Assembly (NCBI RefSeq): GCF_039523555.1
Contig: NZ_BAAAFN010000006.1
Location: forward strand, 1-64,000
Length of the DNA: 64,000 bases
Direction of reading: 5' to 3'
Source of the DNA: Castellaniella daejeonensis
GTDB lineage: Bacteria > Pseudomonadota > Gammaproteobacteria > Burkholderiales > Burkholderiaceae_B
This document shows positions 18,161 to 26,881 of the stretch, piece after piece. The number at the start of each line of letters is the position of its first letter. Position 1 is the stretch's first letter. The notes beneath the pieces were generated by a model. That model searched no databases and was not told the DNA's origin. It was given only the letters and a program-made list of their open reading frames with translations. The position numbers and the translations under genes are program-made.

Positions 18161-19471
18161 TCAGCGGGCACCCATCAAAGTGTCGAAATCGAGGGCTTCG
18201 TCGGTGACCTGGGCGGACGCCAGGATGTGCTCGACGAGGTTGTCTTCCAGGACCAGCGACTCGATCTCGGCGCGGCGCTGGCGATCGGACAGATAGTAAG
18301 CCACAACCTGGGCGGGCTGCTCGTAGCTCTTGGCGAAGTCCTCGATGCGCGCGCGCACCTGCTCGGGCTTGGCCTTGAGATCGGCGGACTTGATCAGCTC
18401 GGCCACCAGCAGGCCCAGGCGCACGCGGCGCTCGGCTTCCGGACGGAAGGTGTCTTCCGGGATGGGGATGCTGTCGGCGTTGGGCAGACCGCGCTGCTTC
18501 AGTTCTTCGCGCGCGGCGGCCGTGCGGTTGGCGACTTCGTTGTCGACCAGGGCCTTGGGCAGATCGAAATCGCAGGCGGCGGCCAGGGCGTCCATGACGC
18601 TGGCCTTGGTGCGGTTCTTGGCGCGGGCCTGGGCTTCGCGTTCGACGTTGGTGCGCACGTCGGCCAGCAAGGCCTGCACGTCGCCTTCGGCCTGGCCCAG
18701 GGCGCGGGCGAAATCGGCGTCGACTTCGGGCAGTTCGGGCTCGGCGACTTCCTTCACGGTGATGGTGAATTCAGCCTGCTTGCCGGCCACGGCGGGGCTG
18801 CCGTAGTCTTCGGGGAAGGCCAGCGGGAAGGTCTTGGTCTCGCCAGCCTTCAGTCCGGTGGCAGCCGCCTCGAATTCGGGCAGCATGCGGCCCTGACCCA
18901 GCACGAAGGGGAAATCCTGGGCGGAACCGCCTTCGAAGGCCACGCCATCGATGGTGCCGGTGAAGTCAAGGGTGACCCGGTCGCCGCTCTGGGCGGCGCG
19001 GTCGGCGGCCGGCTTGAAGATCGTGCGCTGGCGGCGCAGGATGTCGATGGTCTTCTGCACTTCGGCGTCGCCCACCTCGACGGTGTTGCGGGTGATCTTC
19101 AGGGTCGACAGGTCGGGCAGCTGGATCTCGGGATAGACCTCGAAGGTGGCGGAAAACGCCATCACGCCTTCTTCGACGCCTTCCACCTTGGGTTCCAGGC
19201 TGGGGGTGCCGGCCACGCGCAGGTTCGCGTCCTGGATGACCTTGTCCAGGGACTTGCCGATCTGCGTGTTGATCACGTCGTAGCGGACCGACGGACCGTG
19301 GCTGCGTTCGATCACCGACAGGGGGGCCTTGCCGGGGCGGAAGCCCTGCACTTTCGCCGTCTTGGCGACGCGCTTGAGCTGTGCCTGGACTTCCTTTTCG
19401 ATGTCGGCGACCGAGACGGTCAGATCAACGCGGCGTTCCAGGCCGGACAATTTTTCAACCACGGGCTGCAT
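18161..19471 (-). CDS. tig: Trigger factor
   Basis: A 436-residue ribosome-bound chaperone and peptidyl-prolyl isomerase. The N-terminal ribosome-binding domain carries the signature region around GFRPGKAP, the central FKBP-like domain has DRVTLDFTGTIDG and the LGQGRMLPEFE strand, and the C-terminal helical chaperone domain follows. I chose the ATG at 19471 (MQPVVEKLSGLERRVDLTV); the open frame runs 80 codons further but through the tRNA-Leu gene on the other strand. It heads the tig-clpP-clpX operon. Confidence 0.96.
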   Translation of the reverse strand: MQPVVEKLSGLERRVDLTVSVADIEKEVQAQLKRVAKTAKVQGFRPGKAPLSVIERSHGPSVRYDVINTQIGKSLDKVIQDANLRVAGTPSLEPKVEGVEEGVMAFSATFEVYPEIQLPDLSTLKITRNTVEVGDAEVQKTIDILRRQRTIFKPAADRAAQSGDRVTLDFTGTIDGVAFEGGSAQDFPFVLGQGRMLPEFEAAATGLKAGETKTFPLAFPEDYGSPAVAGKQAEFTITVKEVAEPELPEVDADFARALGQAEGDVQALLADVRTNVEREAQARAKNRTKASVMDALAAACDFDLPKALVDNEVANRTAAAREELKQRGLPNADSIPIPEDTFRPEAERRVRLGLLVAELIKSADLKAKPEQVRARIEDFAKSYEQPAQVVAYYLSDRQRRAEIESLVLEDNLVEHILASAQVTDEALDFDTLMGAR

Positions 19472-19563
19472 TCGGGACCTATTGAATGATGGACAATAAA
19501 CGAGGTATTTTAGCGGAAAGTGGAGCGCCCCGTAGACGCCCAGGACGCTTGGCTGAATTACGA

Positions 19564-19569
19564 TACAAT
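19564..19569 (+). promoter_or_regulatory. Likely -10 box of the tRNA-Leu promoter
   Basis: TACAAT lies 14 bases before the mature tRNA 5' end and is followed by the GC-rich GCTCGGC, a discriminator typical of stringently controlled stable-RNA promoters. I could not find a convincing -35. Confidence 0.4.
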
Positions 19570-19583
19570 GCTCGGCTTGCCTG

Positions 19584-19668
19584 GCGAACGTGGCGGAATT
19601 GGTAGACGCACCAGATTTAGGTTCTGGCGCCGCAAGGCATGAGAGTTCAAGTCTCTCCGTTCGCACCA
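19584..19668 (+). tRNA. tRNA-Leu (anticodon UAG)
   Basis: An 85-base type II tRNA. The acceptor GCGAACG pairs with CGTTCGC, the discriminator is A and CCA is encoded. The anticodon arm is CCAGA-TTTAGGT-TCTGG with TAG at 19618-19620; a long variable arm and the T-arm GAGAG-TTCAAGT-CTCTC follow. It reads CUN leucine codons (CUA best). Its last 22 bases overlap, on the other strand, the end of the topoisomerase IB gene. Confidence 0.97.
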
Positions 19669-20711
19669 CGGCCCCCCGATTCCCGTGGATGCCGGCCGGA
19701 TCCCCGCGCAAGAAACCCGAACAGCCGGTGTTCCGCTGCGGTCAACCCGCGCGGGACGGGCGGGGCCCGCCGCCATTCCGGCATGCCCCCCTGCAGATAG
19801 GCGGACACGATCGACGGATGCACATAGCAGGCGCGACAGACCGACGCGCTATTCCCCAGCCGCCGGGCGACAGTCTTCATGACATCGTTCACCTGGTGCA
19901 AGCCCTCCGAAGGCGTGTTCGCATTTGGGGCACGGCCCAGCAGGTCCAGCGCCAGCACCGATCCTCCCCAGGTCCTGAAATGCTTGGCGCTGATGTCGCA
20001 GCCCGTGATCTCCCGTAGATAGGCATTGACTGCCGTGGAATCGATCCGGTGGCACACCCTGCGCTCATCGCGATACTCGAACAACCCCTGCCCGGGAAGT
20101 TCCAGGCTGCGCCGCAGCAAATTGGCCAGCCTTCGGTCCCTCACGGTGACATCCTGGTCCACGCCGCTCTTGCCGCGGAACCGCAAGCGTATTCTCTCGC
20201 CTGAAACGCGGGCATGGCGCCGCTCGAGCGTCGTCAGGCCATAGCTGCCGTTGCCGCGTGCATAACGGGAGCTTCCTATCCGGATGAGCGTCTGGTCCAG
20301 CAAGGCCACCGCCAGAGCGAGCACCCGCTCCTTCGGCATGCCCGGCAGGCGGAGATCGCGGCGGATCCTGAGCCTGATCCGCACGAGCGCGGCACCGAAT
20401 TCAAGCAACTGGTCGAATTTGTCCCGATCGCGCAGTGCAGTCCAGCCGGGGTGGTAGATGTACTGCTTGCGGTCTCGCCCATCCCGCCCGGTGGCCTGCA
20501 GATGACCGTCGGCCCGCGCGCAGATCCAGACATCTTCATAGGCAGGCGGAATCCCCAGGGCACGGATGCGTGCCAGGACGGCCGGATGCCGGATGGGCCG
20601 TCCGGCACGGTCCCGATACAGGAAATCGCCGTGCCGGTCGCGTTCCCGGCGATAGCCGGGCTCGCTGTCCTCTGTGTAGACGAGCCCGCCGCCGGAACCC
20701 TCCGGCGTCAT
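19647..20711 (-). CDS. DNA topoisomerase IB (poxvirus-like)
   Basis: A 354-residue type IB topoisomerase that relaxes supercoils through a 3'-phosphotyrosine. The core begins GLVYTEDSEPGYRRER and contains the catalytic Arg/Lys regions (SRYARGNGSYGLTTL, RFRGKSG) and the His region SAKHFRTWGGS. The catalytic Tyr is in CRACYVHPSIVSAYLQGG. The ATG at 20711 shares ATGA with the malQ stop, so it is the last gene of the glycogen operon. Its stop codon lies inside the T-loop of tRNA-Leu on the opposite strand; the last dozen residues (GRRGANGET-like tail) are probably not conserved. These enzymes are accessory in bacteria and often travel with stress or carbohydrate genes. Confidence 0.9.
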   Translation of the reverse strand: MTPEGSGGGLVYTEDSEPGYRRERDRHGDFLYRDRAGRPIRHPAVLARIRALGIPPAYEDVWICARADGHLQATGRDGRDRKQYIYHPGWTALRDRDKFDQLLEFGAALVRIRLRIRRDLRLPGMPKERVLALAVALLDQTLIRIGSSRYARGNGSYGLTTLERRHARVSGERIRLRFRGKSGVDQDVTVRDRRLANLLRRSLELPGQGLFEYRDERRVCHRIDSTAVNAYLREITGCDISAKHFRTWGGSVLALDLLGRAPNANTPSEGLHQVNDVMKTVARRLGNSASVCRACYVHPSIVSAYLQGGMPEWRRAPPVPRGLTAAEHRLFGFLARGSGRHPRESGGRGANGET

Positions 20712-22840
20712 GCCGGTCCGCGCCACCGCCGGATGGCCTCGAACCGTTGGCGCCAGGGTGCCGAAGCGCACGCCCCGACCGCGTCGGCCGGCATGCGGCG
20801 ACGCCAGTTGGGGAACGCATGCACCGTGCCGGGCACATTGGGCGCCTCTCCTTCGCCGGCGAGATCCTCCAGTGCCGCCAGCATGAGCGGGCACGGGGTC
20901 GCGGCGACGAAACCCAGCAACGCGGGTATCGGTGCCCGGTGCGGCGGCGCAGCGCAGTCGGGTCCGGCTACGCATTTCCACAACTGCGAGCGATCCTCGG
21001 CGCGCCGTGCCCGCAGCTCCACGGCTGTTTCGTGTGGGCCCAGCAGGCGGGCATGCGCGCGCTGGGCAATGTCGACACCCTGCCACCACCCGGCCAGCGT
21101 CGGCAGATCGTGTGTGGTGGCCATCGCCACGGCATGCGGTGGCCATCGCTTCGAAGGCGTGAAGGACACCCGCCCCGGACCGAGCCCGGGCTGCTGCATG
21201 AACCAGAGCACGTCCATGCCCAGGATGCCGTTCTGTCGCAGGGCCGCATCCAGGCCGGCCGGGACAGTGCCCAGGTTTTCACCGATCACCAGGGCCTGCC
21301 GGCGCCAGGCCTCCAATGCCGTCAATGCCAGCAACTCGCGCGCCGGCATCCGCAGGTAGGCTCCATCTGCCGCCTCGCCGCCTTCGGGAATGACCCACAG
21401 CCGTTCGAATCCGGCGATGTGGTCGATGCGAAGGCCTCCGACATGTTCGAGGCTGGCCCGCAGCACAGCCAGGAAAGGCGCCTGCGCATGGGTACGCAAT
21501 GCCTGCGGGGAAAATGCCGTCAGGCGCCAGTTCTGGCCCAGCGGATTGTGGATGTCGGGTGGCGCCCCCACCGACACGCCTGCCAGCAGGTGGCCGGCCT
21601 GGCTCCACGCCTGGCTTCCGGCGGGACTGGTTCCCACCGCAAGATCCGCCATCAGCCCGATGCGCATGCCGGCACGACAGGCCGCACGATGGGCCTGGTC
21701 CAGGCTGGCCGCTGCCAGCCACTGGAGAAAGCAGTGAAAATCGACCTCACTGGCGTGTTCGGCGGCATAGGCCCGCACCTCGGGCGTCCCCGGATCCCGC
21801 CAGCAGGATTTCCACTGAGTCCAGGGCAAGGACTTCCCCTGGTGATCGGATGCAACGGATGCATCGGCCTGCAGGCACTCGAATACCGCGTGGTCTCTCA
21901 GCGTTTCGCCCCGGCTGCCCAGGAAATGCCGGTAGTCGGCCTGTACGTGCGGCCCGAAACCGGCAAGCCCATGGTGCAGGCGGCGCAGTAGCCGCATGCG
22001 TGCGGCGCATGCCCGTGGCCAGTCGATCCGCCGCGGCGCATCCAGGGCCGCCCAGTCGACCTCCGCCAGGGACCGCATCGCCTTGCGGACCGCATCTTCC
22101 CCCAGCACATCGGCGGGCGCCGCATAGGCGGCATTCAGAAAGAGGCGGCTCGACGGACAATAGGGACTGCACGCCGCCGGGTCTGCGCTGAACATCGCGT
22201 GGGCGGGGCTGAGCATCAGGGCGTCAGCGCCTTCCCGCGCGAGCTGCTGCGCCAACCGGCGAACCGCGGCGAAGTCGCCATGCCCCCAGGTGGCCTTCAC
22301 CGGATCCTCATCGGTCGTGCGAAGGCTGTAGATCTGGGCCGCCACGCCCCACAACCGTTCGCGGCGCGCCAGCATGCGGCTGGCAGCGGTCTCGGAGCGG
22401 CACGGCGCGATGGCGAGCCGGACGGATTCGCCGCACCGCGGGTGCAGCCGGTAATACCCCGGCTGCGATGGCGCTCTCAGCCAGGCGCCGGATTCGTCGC
22501 AGGCAATGCGCAACCCAGCCTGCGGTGCGCTGCCCTCTTCCGGCTCCAGCAGGCAAGGCCCCAACGGCAGGCCCGGCAGCCGGACAGCGCCCCCGGCGTA
22601 GCCGACCAGCAGCTCCGGTCGGCTGCCGATGGATTCGACCGCCGCCCGGCTTTCTCGGACGCGAGCCGCCGTGCCGCCGGGCAAGCCCATCGAATCCAGC
22701 AGGGAACGCAGTGTATCGGACGATACCCGCCGTGGGACGCCGTACGGATCAACCCAATGCTCCTGCAGGCCGGCCTGCGCCGCCAGTGCGGACAACCCAC
22801 CTTCGCCAGGAACGTGCCAGCGTTCTTCATCTCGTCTCAT
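20708..22840 (-). CDS. malQ: 4-alpha-glucanotransferase
   Basis: A 710-residue GH77 amylomaltase that moves glucan segments between maltodextrins. The N-terminal third is a MalQ-specific domain (WVDPYGVPRRVSSDTLRSLL). The catalytic barrel has the nucleophile Asp in GLRIDHIAGFERLWVIP, the acid/base Glu in VIGENLGTVP and the third acid in TTHDLPTLAGWW. Start at 22840 has GGAGCG a few bases upstream. It lies 37 bases after glgX and overlaps topoisomerase IB by four bases. In context it would recycle the linear chains released by GlgX. Confidence 0.92.
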   Translation of the reverse strand: MRRDEERWHVPGEGGLSALAAQAGLQEHWVDPYGVPRRVSSDTLRSLLDSMGLPGGTAARVRESRAAVESIGSRPELLVGYAGGAVRLPGLPLGPCLLEPEEGSAPQAGLRIACDESGAWLRAPSQPGYYRLHPRCGESVRLAIAPCRSETAASRMLARRERLWGVAAQIYSLRTTDEDPVKATWGHGDFAAVRRLAQQLAREGADALMLSPAHAMFSADPAACSPYCPSSRLFLNAAYAAPADVLGEDAVRKAMRSLAEVDWAALDAPRRIDWPRACAARMRLLRRLHHGLAGFGPHVQADYRHFLGSRGETLRDHAVFECLQADASVASDHQGKSLPWTQWKSCWRDPGTPEVRAYAAEHASEVDFHCFLQWLAAASLDQAHRAACRAGMRIGLMADLAVGTSPAGSQAWSQAGHLLAGVSVGAPPDIHNPLGQNWRLTAFSPQALRTHAQAPFLAVLRASLEHVGGLRIDHIAGFERLWVIPEGGEAADGAYLRMPARELLALTALEAWRRQALVIGENLGTVPAGLDAALRQNGILGMDVLWFMQQPGLGPGRVSFTPSKRWPPHAVAMATTHDLPTLAGWWQGVDIAQRAHARLLGPHETAVELRARRAEDRSQLWKCVAGPDCAAPPHRAPIPALLGFVAATPCPLMLAALEDLAGEGEAPNVPGTVHAFPNWRRRMPADAVGACASAPWRQRFEAIRRWRGPA

Positions 22841-22877
22841 GCCTGCGCTCCAATACCGGCCCTGCCCCCCGCCGCCT

Positions 22878-24989
22878 TCACGCCGGGCCGTCCCCGGCCC
22901 CCTGCGCAGCCAGCAGGACAATGGAATGCGCCTGCACCTCGATTCCATCCGTCACGGCGGTGACGGAATGATCTTCAGTGCCGGAATCCAGCTCGCATGT
23001 CCAGGTCAGCGAAGGTTCGGGCAGCACGAAAGACAAGGCCCCGTCGCGGGGATTCAGCAGCAGCAGCGTGACATCCACCACTCCGCCGCGAAGCGAGGCC
23101 CGCCGCAACGCGAAGGCGCGCTGCTCGCCCTCTTCCCAGTCCGCTGGAGAAACCGGCCGGCCATCCGGCTCGAAGAAACCCGCACGCGCCACCCCAGGCA
23201 GTATTTCCTCGGCCAGGTCCAGGTAGCGGTCCGCATGCAGGCTGGGGTGAAGCCATCGCAATTCGGCAAGCCGCCCGACAAACCGTATCATCGTCTCGCC
23301 GCGGGTGCTGTCCACACGGCTCCAGTCCAGCCACGACAGCGGGTTGTCCTGGCAATAAACGTTGTTGTTGCCCGATTGCGTGTGGCCGAACTCGTCGCCC
23401 GCCAGCAGCATCGGCGTGCCATCCGAGAAGAACAGGCTGGCCAGCAAGGCGCGGCGGACGCAGTCACGCAAGCCTGCGATGGCTTTGTCGTCGGTATCGC
23501 CCTCCACGCCCCAGTTGGCACTGAAATTTTCATGGGTGCCGTCTTGGCCGTCCTCGCCGTTGGCTTCATTGTGGCGTTCGGCGTAGCTCACGAGATCGGC
23601 GAGCGTGAAACCATCGTGCGCGGTAATGAAGTTGACGCTGCTCCAGGGCCGCCGGTGGCGGCGATCGAAAAGACTGCGAGAGCCGCACAGCGCGCCCGCC
23701 ATGCCCTGCCTCTGGGCCGCGTCGCCACGCCAGTAGCGACGCGCGCTATCCCGGAATACACCGTTCCACTCGGCAAATCCGGGCGGATGCTGGCCGAGCT
23801 GGTAGCCGCCAAGCCCCACATCCCAGGGCTCCGCGATCAACTTGAGGCGAGAAAGAACCGGATCCTGGAGAATGGCGTCGAAGAATCCCGCCCCCGGGTC
23901 GAACCCCGTGCCCTCGCGTCCCAGCGTCGCGCACAGGTCGAAGCGGAAACCGTCCACACGGTACGAGCAGGCCCACTCGCGCAGGGAATCGAGGACCATG
24001 CGCAGCACGGCGGGATGGGACAGATTGACTGTATTGCCGCAGCCGGTTTCATCGATGTAACGGCGCTCGTCGCCAGGCACGAGGCGATAGTAGCTGGCGT
24101 TGTCGATCCCCCGCCACGACAGCGTGGGGCCCCACTCATTGCCCTCGCAAGTGTGGTTGTAGACGACATCCAGGACGACCTGTATGCCTGCTGCATGCAG
24201 GCGGCGGATGGCCTGGCGCAGGGTATTGGGGCCATTGGGGACATAGCGGGGTTCGGGCGCGAAATAGGCCAGCGTGTCATAACCCCAGTAGTTGCACAGG
24301 CCCCGTTCTTCCAGCGTGCGGTTCTGCAGGAACGCATGCACGGGCAACAGTTCGACCGCCGACACGCCCAGCCGGTGCAGATGCTCCACGAAACGCGGAT
24401 CGCCCAGCGCCGCGGCCGTGCCGCGCATGGATACGGGAATGTCATCGCGCATCATCGAGGCGCCCCGCACATGGACTTCGTAGAGGATCGTGTCGGCCCA
24501 GGGCGTGTCCGGCGCCCTGGAATCCCCCCAGGAATACGGGTGCTCCGCCGTGACGATGCATTTCGGCATCAAGGCTGCACTGTCGCGCCTGTCCATGCTG
24601 AGGTCGCCGCGCGCATGACCCACGCGATAACCGAACAAGGCGTCACCCCAGTGCACCTCGCCATGCAGGCGGCGCGCGTAAGGGTCGAGCAACAGCTTGA
24701 AGGGGTTGAAGCGATGGCCGTTGGCGGGATCGTAGGGTCCATGGACGCGAAAGCCGTACAGCAACCCCGGCTCCGCATCGGGCAGGTAGCCGTGCCACAC
24801 CTCGTCGGTGCATTCGGGCAGCGCGACACGCCGCATTTCCTTGCGGCCATTGGCGTCGAACAGGCAAAGATCGACACGGGTGGCATTTGCGGAAAACAAG
24901 GCGAAGTTGACGCCGAGTCCGTCGTGGTTCGCACCGAGCGGATAGGGCCGCCCGGCCGATAGCGGGGCATGCGGGGCCTGGTTCATCAT
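22878..24989 (-). CDS. glgX: Glycogen debranching enzyme (isoamylase type)
   Basis: A 703-residue GH13 enzyme that cuts alpha-1,6 branches of partly degraded glycogen. An N-terminal CBM48-like domain (PLGANHDGLGVNFALFSANATRVDLCLFD) precedes the barrel. The nucleophile Asp is in GFRFDLCATLG, the acid/base Glu in KLIAEPWDVG, and the third acid in FITAHDGFTL. Two ATGs in a row (24989 and 24986) overlap the glgB stop, with AGGAG 5 to 8 bases upstream; either may be used. It sits between glgB and malQ in the operon. Confidence 0.94.
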   Translation of the reverse strand: MMNQAPHAPLSAGRPYPLGANHDGLGVNFALFSANATRVDLCLFDANGRKEMRRVALPECTDEVWHGYLPDAEPGLLYGFRVHGPYDPANGHRFNPFKLLLDPYARRLHGEVHWGDALFGYRVGHARGDLSMDRRDSAALMPKCIVTAEHPYSWGDSRAPDTPWADTILYEVHVRGASMMRDDIPVSMRGTAAALGDPRFVEHLHRLGVSAVELLPVHAFLQNRTLEERGLCNYWGYDTLAYFAPEPRYVPNGPNTLRQAIRRLHAAGIQVVLDVVYNHTCEGNEWGPTLSWRGIDNASYYRLVPGDERRYIDETGCGNTVNLSHPAVLRMVLDSLREWACSYRVDGFRFDLCATLGREGTGFDPGAGFFDAILQDPVLSRLKLIAEPWDVGLGGYQLGQHPPGFAEWNGVFRDSARRYWRGDAAQRQGMAGALCGSRSLFDRRHRRPWSSVNFITAHDGFTLADLVSYAERHNEANGEDGQDGTHENFSANWGVEGDTDDKAIAGLRDCVRRALLASLFFSDGTPMLLAGDEFGHTQSGNNNVYCQDNPLSWLDWSRVDSTRGETMIRFVGRLAELRWLHPSLHADRYLDLAEEILPGVARAGFFEPDGRPVSPADWEEGEQRAFALRRASLRGGVVDVTLLLLNPRDGALSFVLPEPSLTWTCELDSGTEDHSVTAVTDGIEVQAHSIVLLAAQGAGDGPA

Positions 24990-26881
24990 TGCGGCTCCTG
25001 TGAGACGAATAGCAGCGTGGAATTGCCCGGCAGGTCCAGCACGAGCGAACAGGGCCGCCCGTGCCTGGGCTCTTCCCATGCCGCGATGTTTCGGAGAGAC
25101 GGCGGCCGGTCGGCGCAGCTCGAGTCCAGAAGCAATTGCCACGGCCCGGCACGGCTCGCCCCCACCGCATAGCCGGCATGGGGCACCGGCGTGAAATTGC
25201 AGACGGCCAGCAGCGACGCCTGCCCCGGCGCGGAACGCTCGAAGGCGAACACGCTGTTCTCCACATCATCCGCGACGGTCCACGAGAAGCCAGCCACATC
25301 GGCGTCGCTGGCGTGCAAGGCGGCCAGGTCGCCGTACAGGCGATTGAGCCGACCGACCAGGCGCTGCACATCTCTGTGGGCCGGCTGGTCGAGAAGATCC
25401 CAATCGACGGCGGCATCATGGTCCCATTCACGCCACTGGCCGATCTCGCAGCCCATGAATAGGAGTTTCTTTCCCGGATGGGCCCACATGAAGGCCAGGT
25501 AGGCACGCAATGCATCCAGCCTGCGCGCCGGGTCGCCTGCCATCTTCGCTGCCAGGGATCCCTTGCCGTACACGACCTCATCGTGCGAAAGCGGCAGGAT
25601 GAAGCGCTCCGAGAACGCATACTGAAAGCCGAAGGCGATGTCGCCATGATGGTAGCGGCGATGGATCGGGTCGCGCCGCATGTATTGCAGGGTATCGTGC
25701 ATCCAGCCCATGTTCCATTTGTAATCGAAGCCCAATCCGCCCTCTGCCGCCGGCGCCGTGACTCCCGGCCACGCAGTGGATTCTTCCGCGATGGTGACCG
25801 TGCCATCGCCCCGGGCGCGCACGCTGCCGGTCAATTCCCGCAGGAAATCGATCGCTTCCAGGTTCTCCCGTCCACCATGGCGATTAGGTATCCATTGGCC
25901 CGGCGCGCGGCTGTAGTCGCGATACAGCATCGAGGCGACCGCGTCCACGCGCAGGCCGTCGATGTGGTATTCGGTGAGCCAATGATGGGCGCTTGCCAGC
26001 AACATGGCTTTCACCTCGTTGCGCCCAAGGTTGTAGATGGCGCTGTGCCAATCGGGGTGATGCCCCTCGCGAGGATCCGCATGCTCGTACAGCGCGGTTC
26101 CATCGAAATGCTCAAGACCGTGCGCGTCTTCGGGAAAGTGCGAAGGCACCCAGTCCAGGATCACGCCGATTCCCTCGGCGTGGCAGTGCCCGACGAAACG
26201 GGCGAAGCTACGGGGCGTTCCATGGCGCGCGGTCGGCGCGAAAAGGCCAAGCGGCTGATAGCCCCACGAACCGCCGAACGGATGCTCCATGACCGGCAGC
26301 AGTTCGACATGGGTGAAACCCAGCGCGCGTGCATACGGCGGCAAACGTTCGCCCAGCCTTTCCCACAGATCGTCGCCTCCGCCTGGGCGCACCCAGGACC
26401 CTGCGTGGACTTCGTAGATGCTGACCGGCCGGGACGGATGCTGGCGGTCCGGCCGTGCGGCACACCAGTCGCCGTCATGCCACTCGACGAGTTCCGCGCC
26501 ATCGACCACCGAAGCCGTATGCGGCGGGCATTCCGCGCGCCGGGCGAGCGGATCGGCCTTCCAGCGCAGGATGCCGTCCGCCCCCAGCACGGCGAATTTG
26601 TAGCGGTCTCCGGCGCGCACGCCCGGCATAAAGAGTTCCCAGACGCCCGTCCCATGACGCAAGCGCATCGGATGGCGGGACGGATCCCATGCATTGAAAT
26701 CGCCCACCAGGGCGACCTGCCGCGCATTGGGCGCCCACACGGCGCAACGCAGGCCCTGCTCGGTTCCGATCTTCACGAGGGCGGGCGCGAGCGAAGCGAC
26801 GGCGCGCCAGTCGCCCGCGCCGAAACGCTCAAGCGTGGCGTCGTCGATCAAGGCACCGGCCGTCTGGAGAGACTCGATCAT
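24986..26881 (-). CDS. glgB: 1,4-alpha-glucan branching enzyme
   Basis: A 631-residue GH13 enzyme that introduces alpha-1,6 branches. The CBM48 domain (RCAVWAPNARQVALVGDFNAWD) is followed by the barrel with the nucleophile Asp in GLRVDAVASMLYRDYSR, the acid/base Glu in IAEESTAWPGVT and the third acid in LSHDEVVYGKGS. It is about 100 residues shorter than E. coli GlgB and lacks the extra N1 domain, as do many GlgE-pathway branching enzymes. The ATG at 26881 shares ATGA with the upstream maltokinase gene. In GlgE operons this enzyme branches chains built from maltose 1-phosphate. Confidence 0.95.
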   Translation of the reverse strand: MIESLQTAGALIDDATLERFGAGDWRAVASLAPALVKIGTEQGLRCAVWAPNARQVALVGDFNAWDPSRHPMRLRHGTGVWELFMPGVRAGDRYKFAVLGADGILRWKADPLARRAECPPHTASVVDGAELVEWHDGDWCAARPDRQHPSRPVSIYEVHAGSWVRPGGGDDLWERLGERLPPYARALGFTHVELLPVMEHPFGGSWGYQPLGLFAPTARHGTPRSFARFVGHCHAEGIGVILDWVPSHFPEDAHGLEHFDGTALYEHADPREGHHPDWHSAIYNLGRNEVKAMLLASAHHWLTEYHIDGLRVDAVASMLYRDYSRAPGQWIPNRHGGRENLEAIDFLRELTGSVRARGDGTVTIAEESTAWPGVTAPAAEGGLGFDYKWNMGWMHDTLQYMRRDPIHRRYHHGDIAFGFQYAFSERFILPLSHDEVVYGKGSLAAKMAGDPARRLDALRAYLAFMWAHPGKKLLFMGCEIGQWREWDHDAAVDWDLLDQPAHRDVQRLVGRLNRLYGDLAALHASDADVAGFSWTVADDVENSVFAFERSAPGQASLLAVCNFTPVPHAGYAVGASRAGPWQLLLDSSCADRPPSLRNIAAWEEPRHGRPCSLVLDLPGNSTLLFVSQEPQ

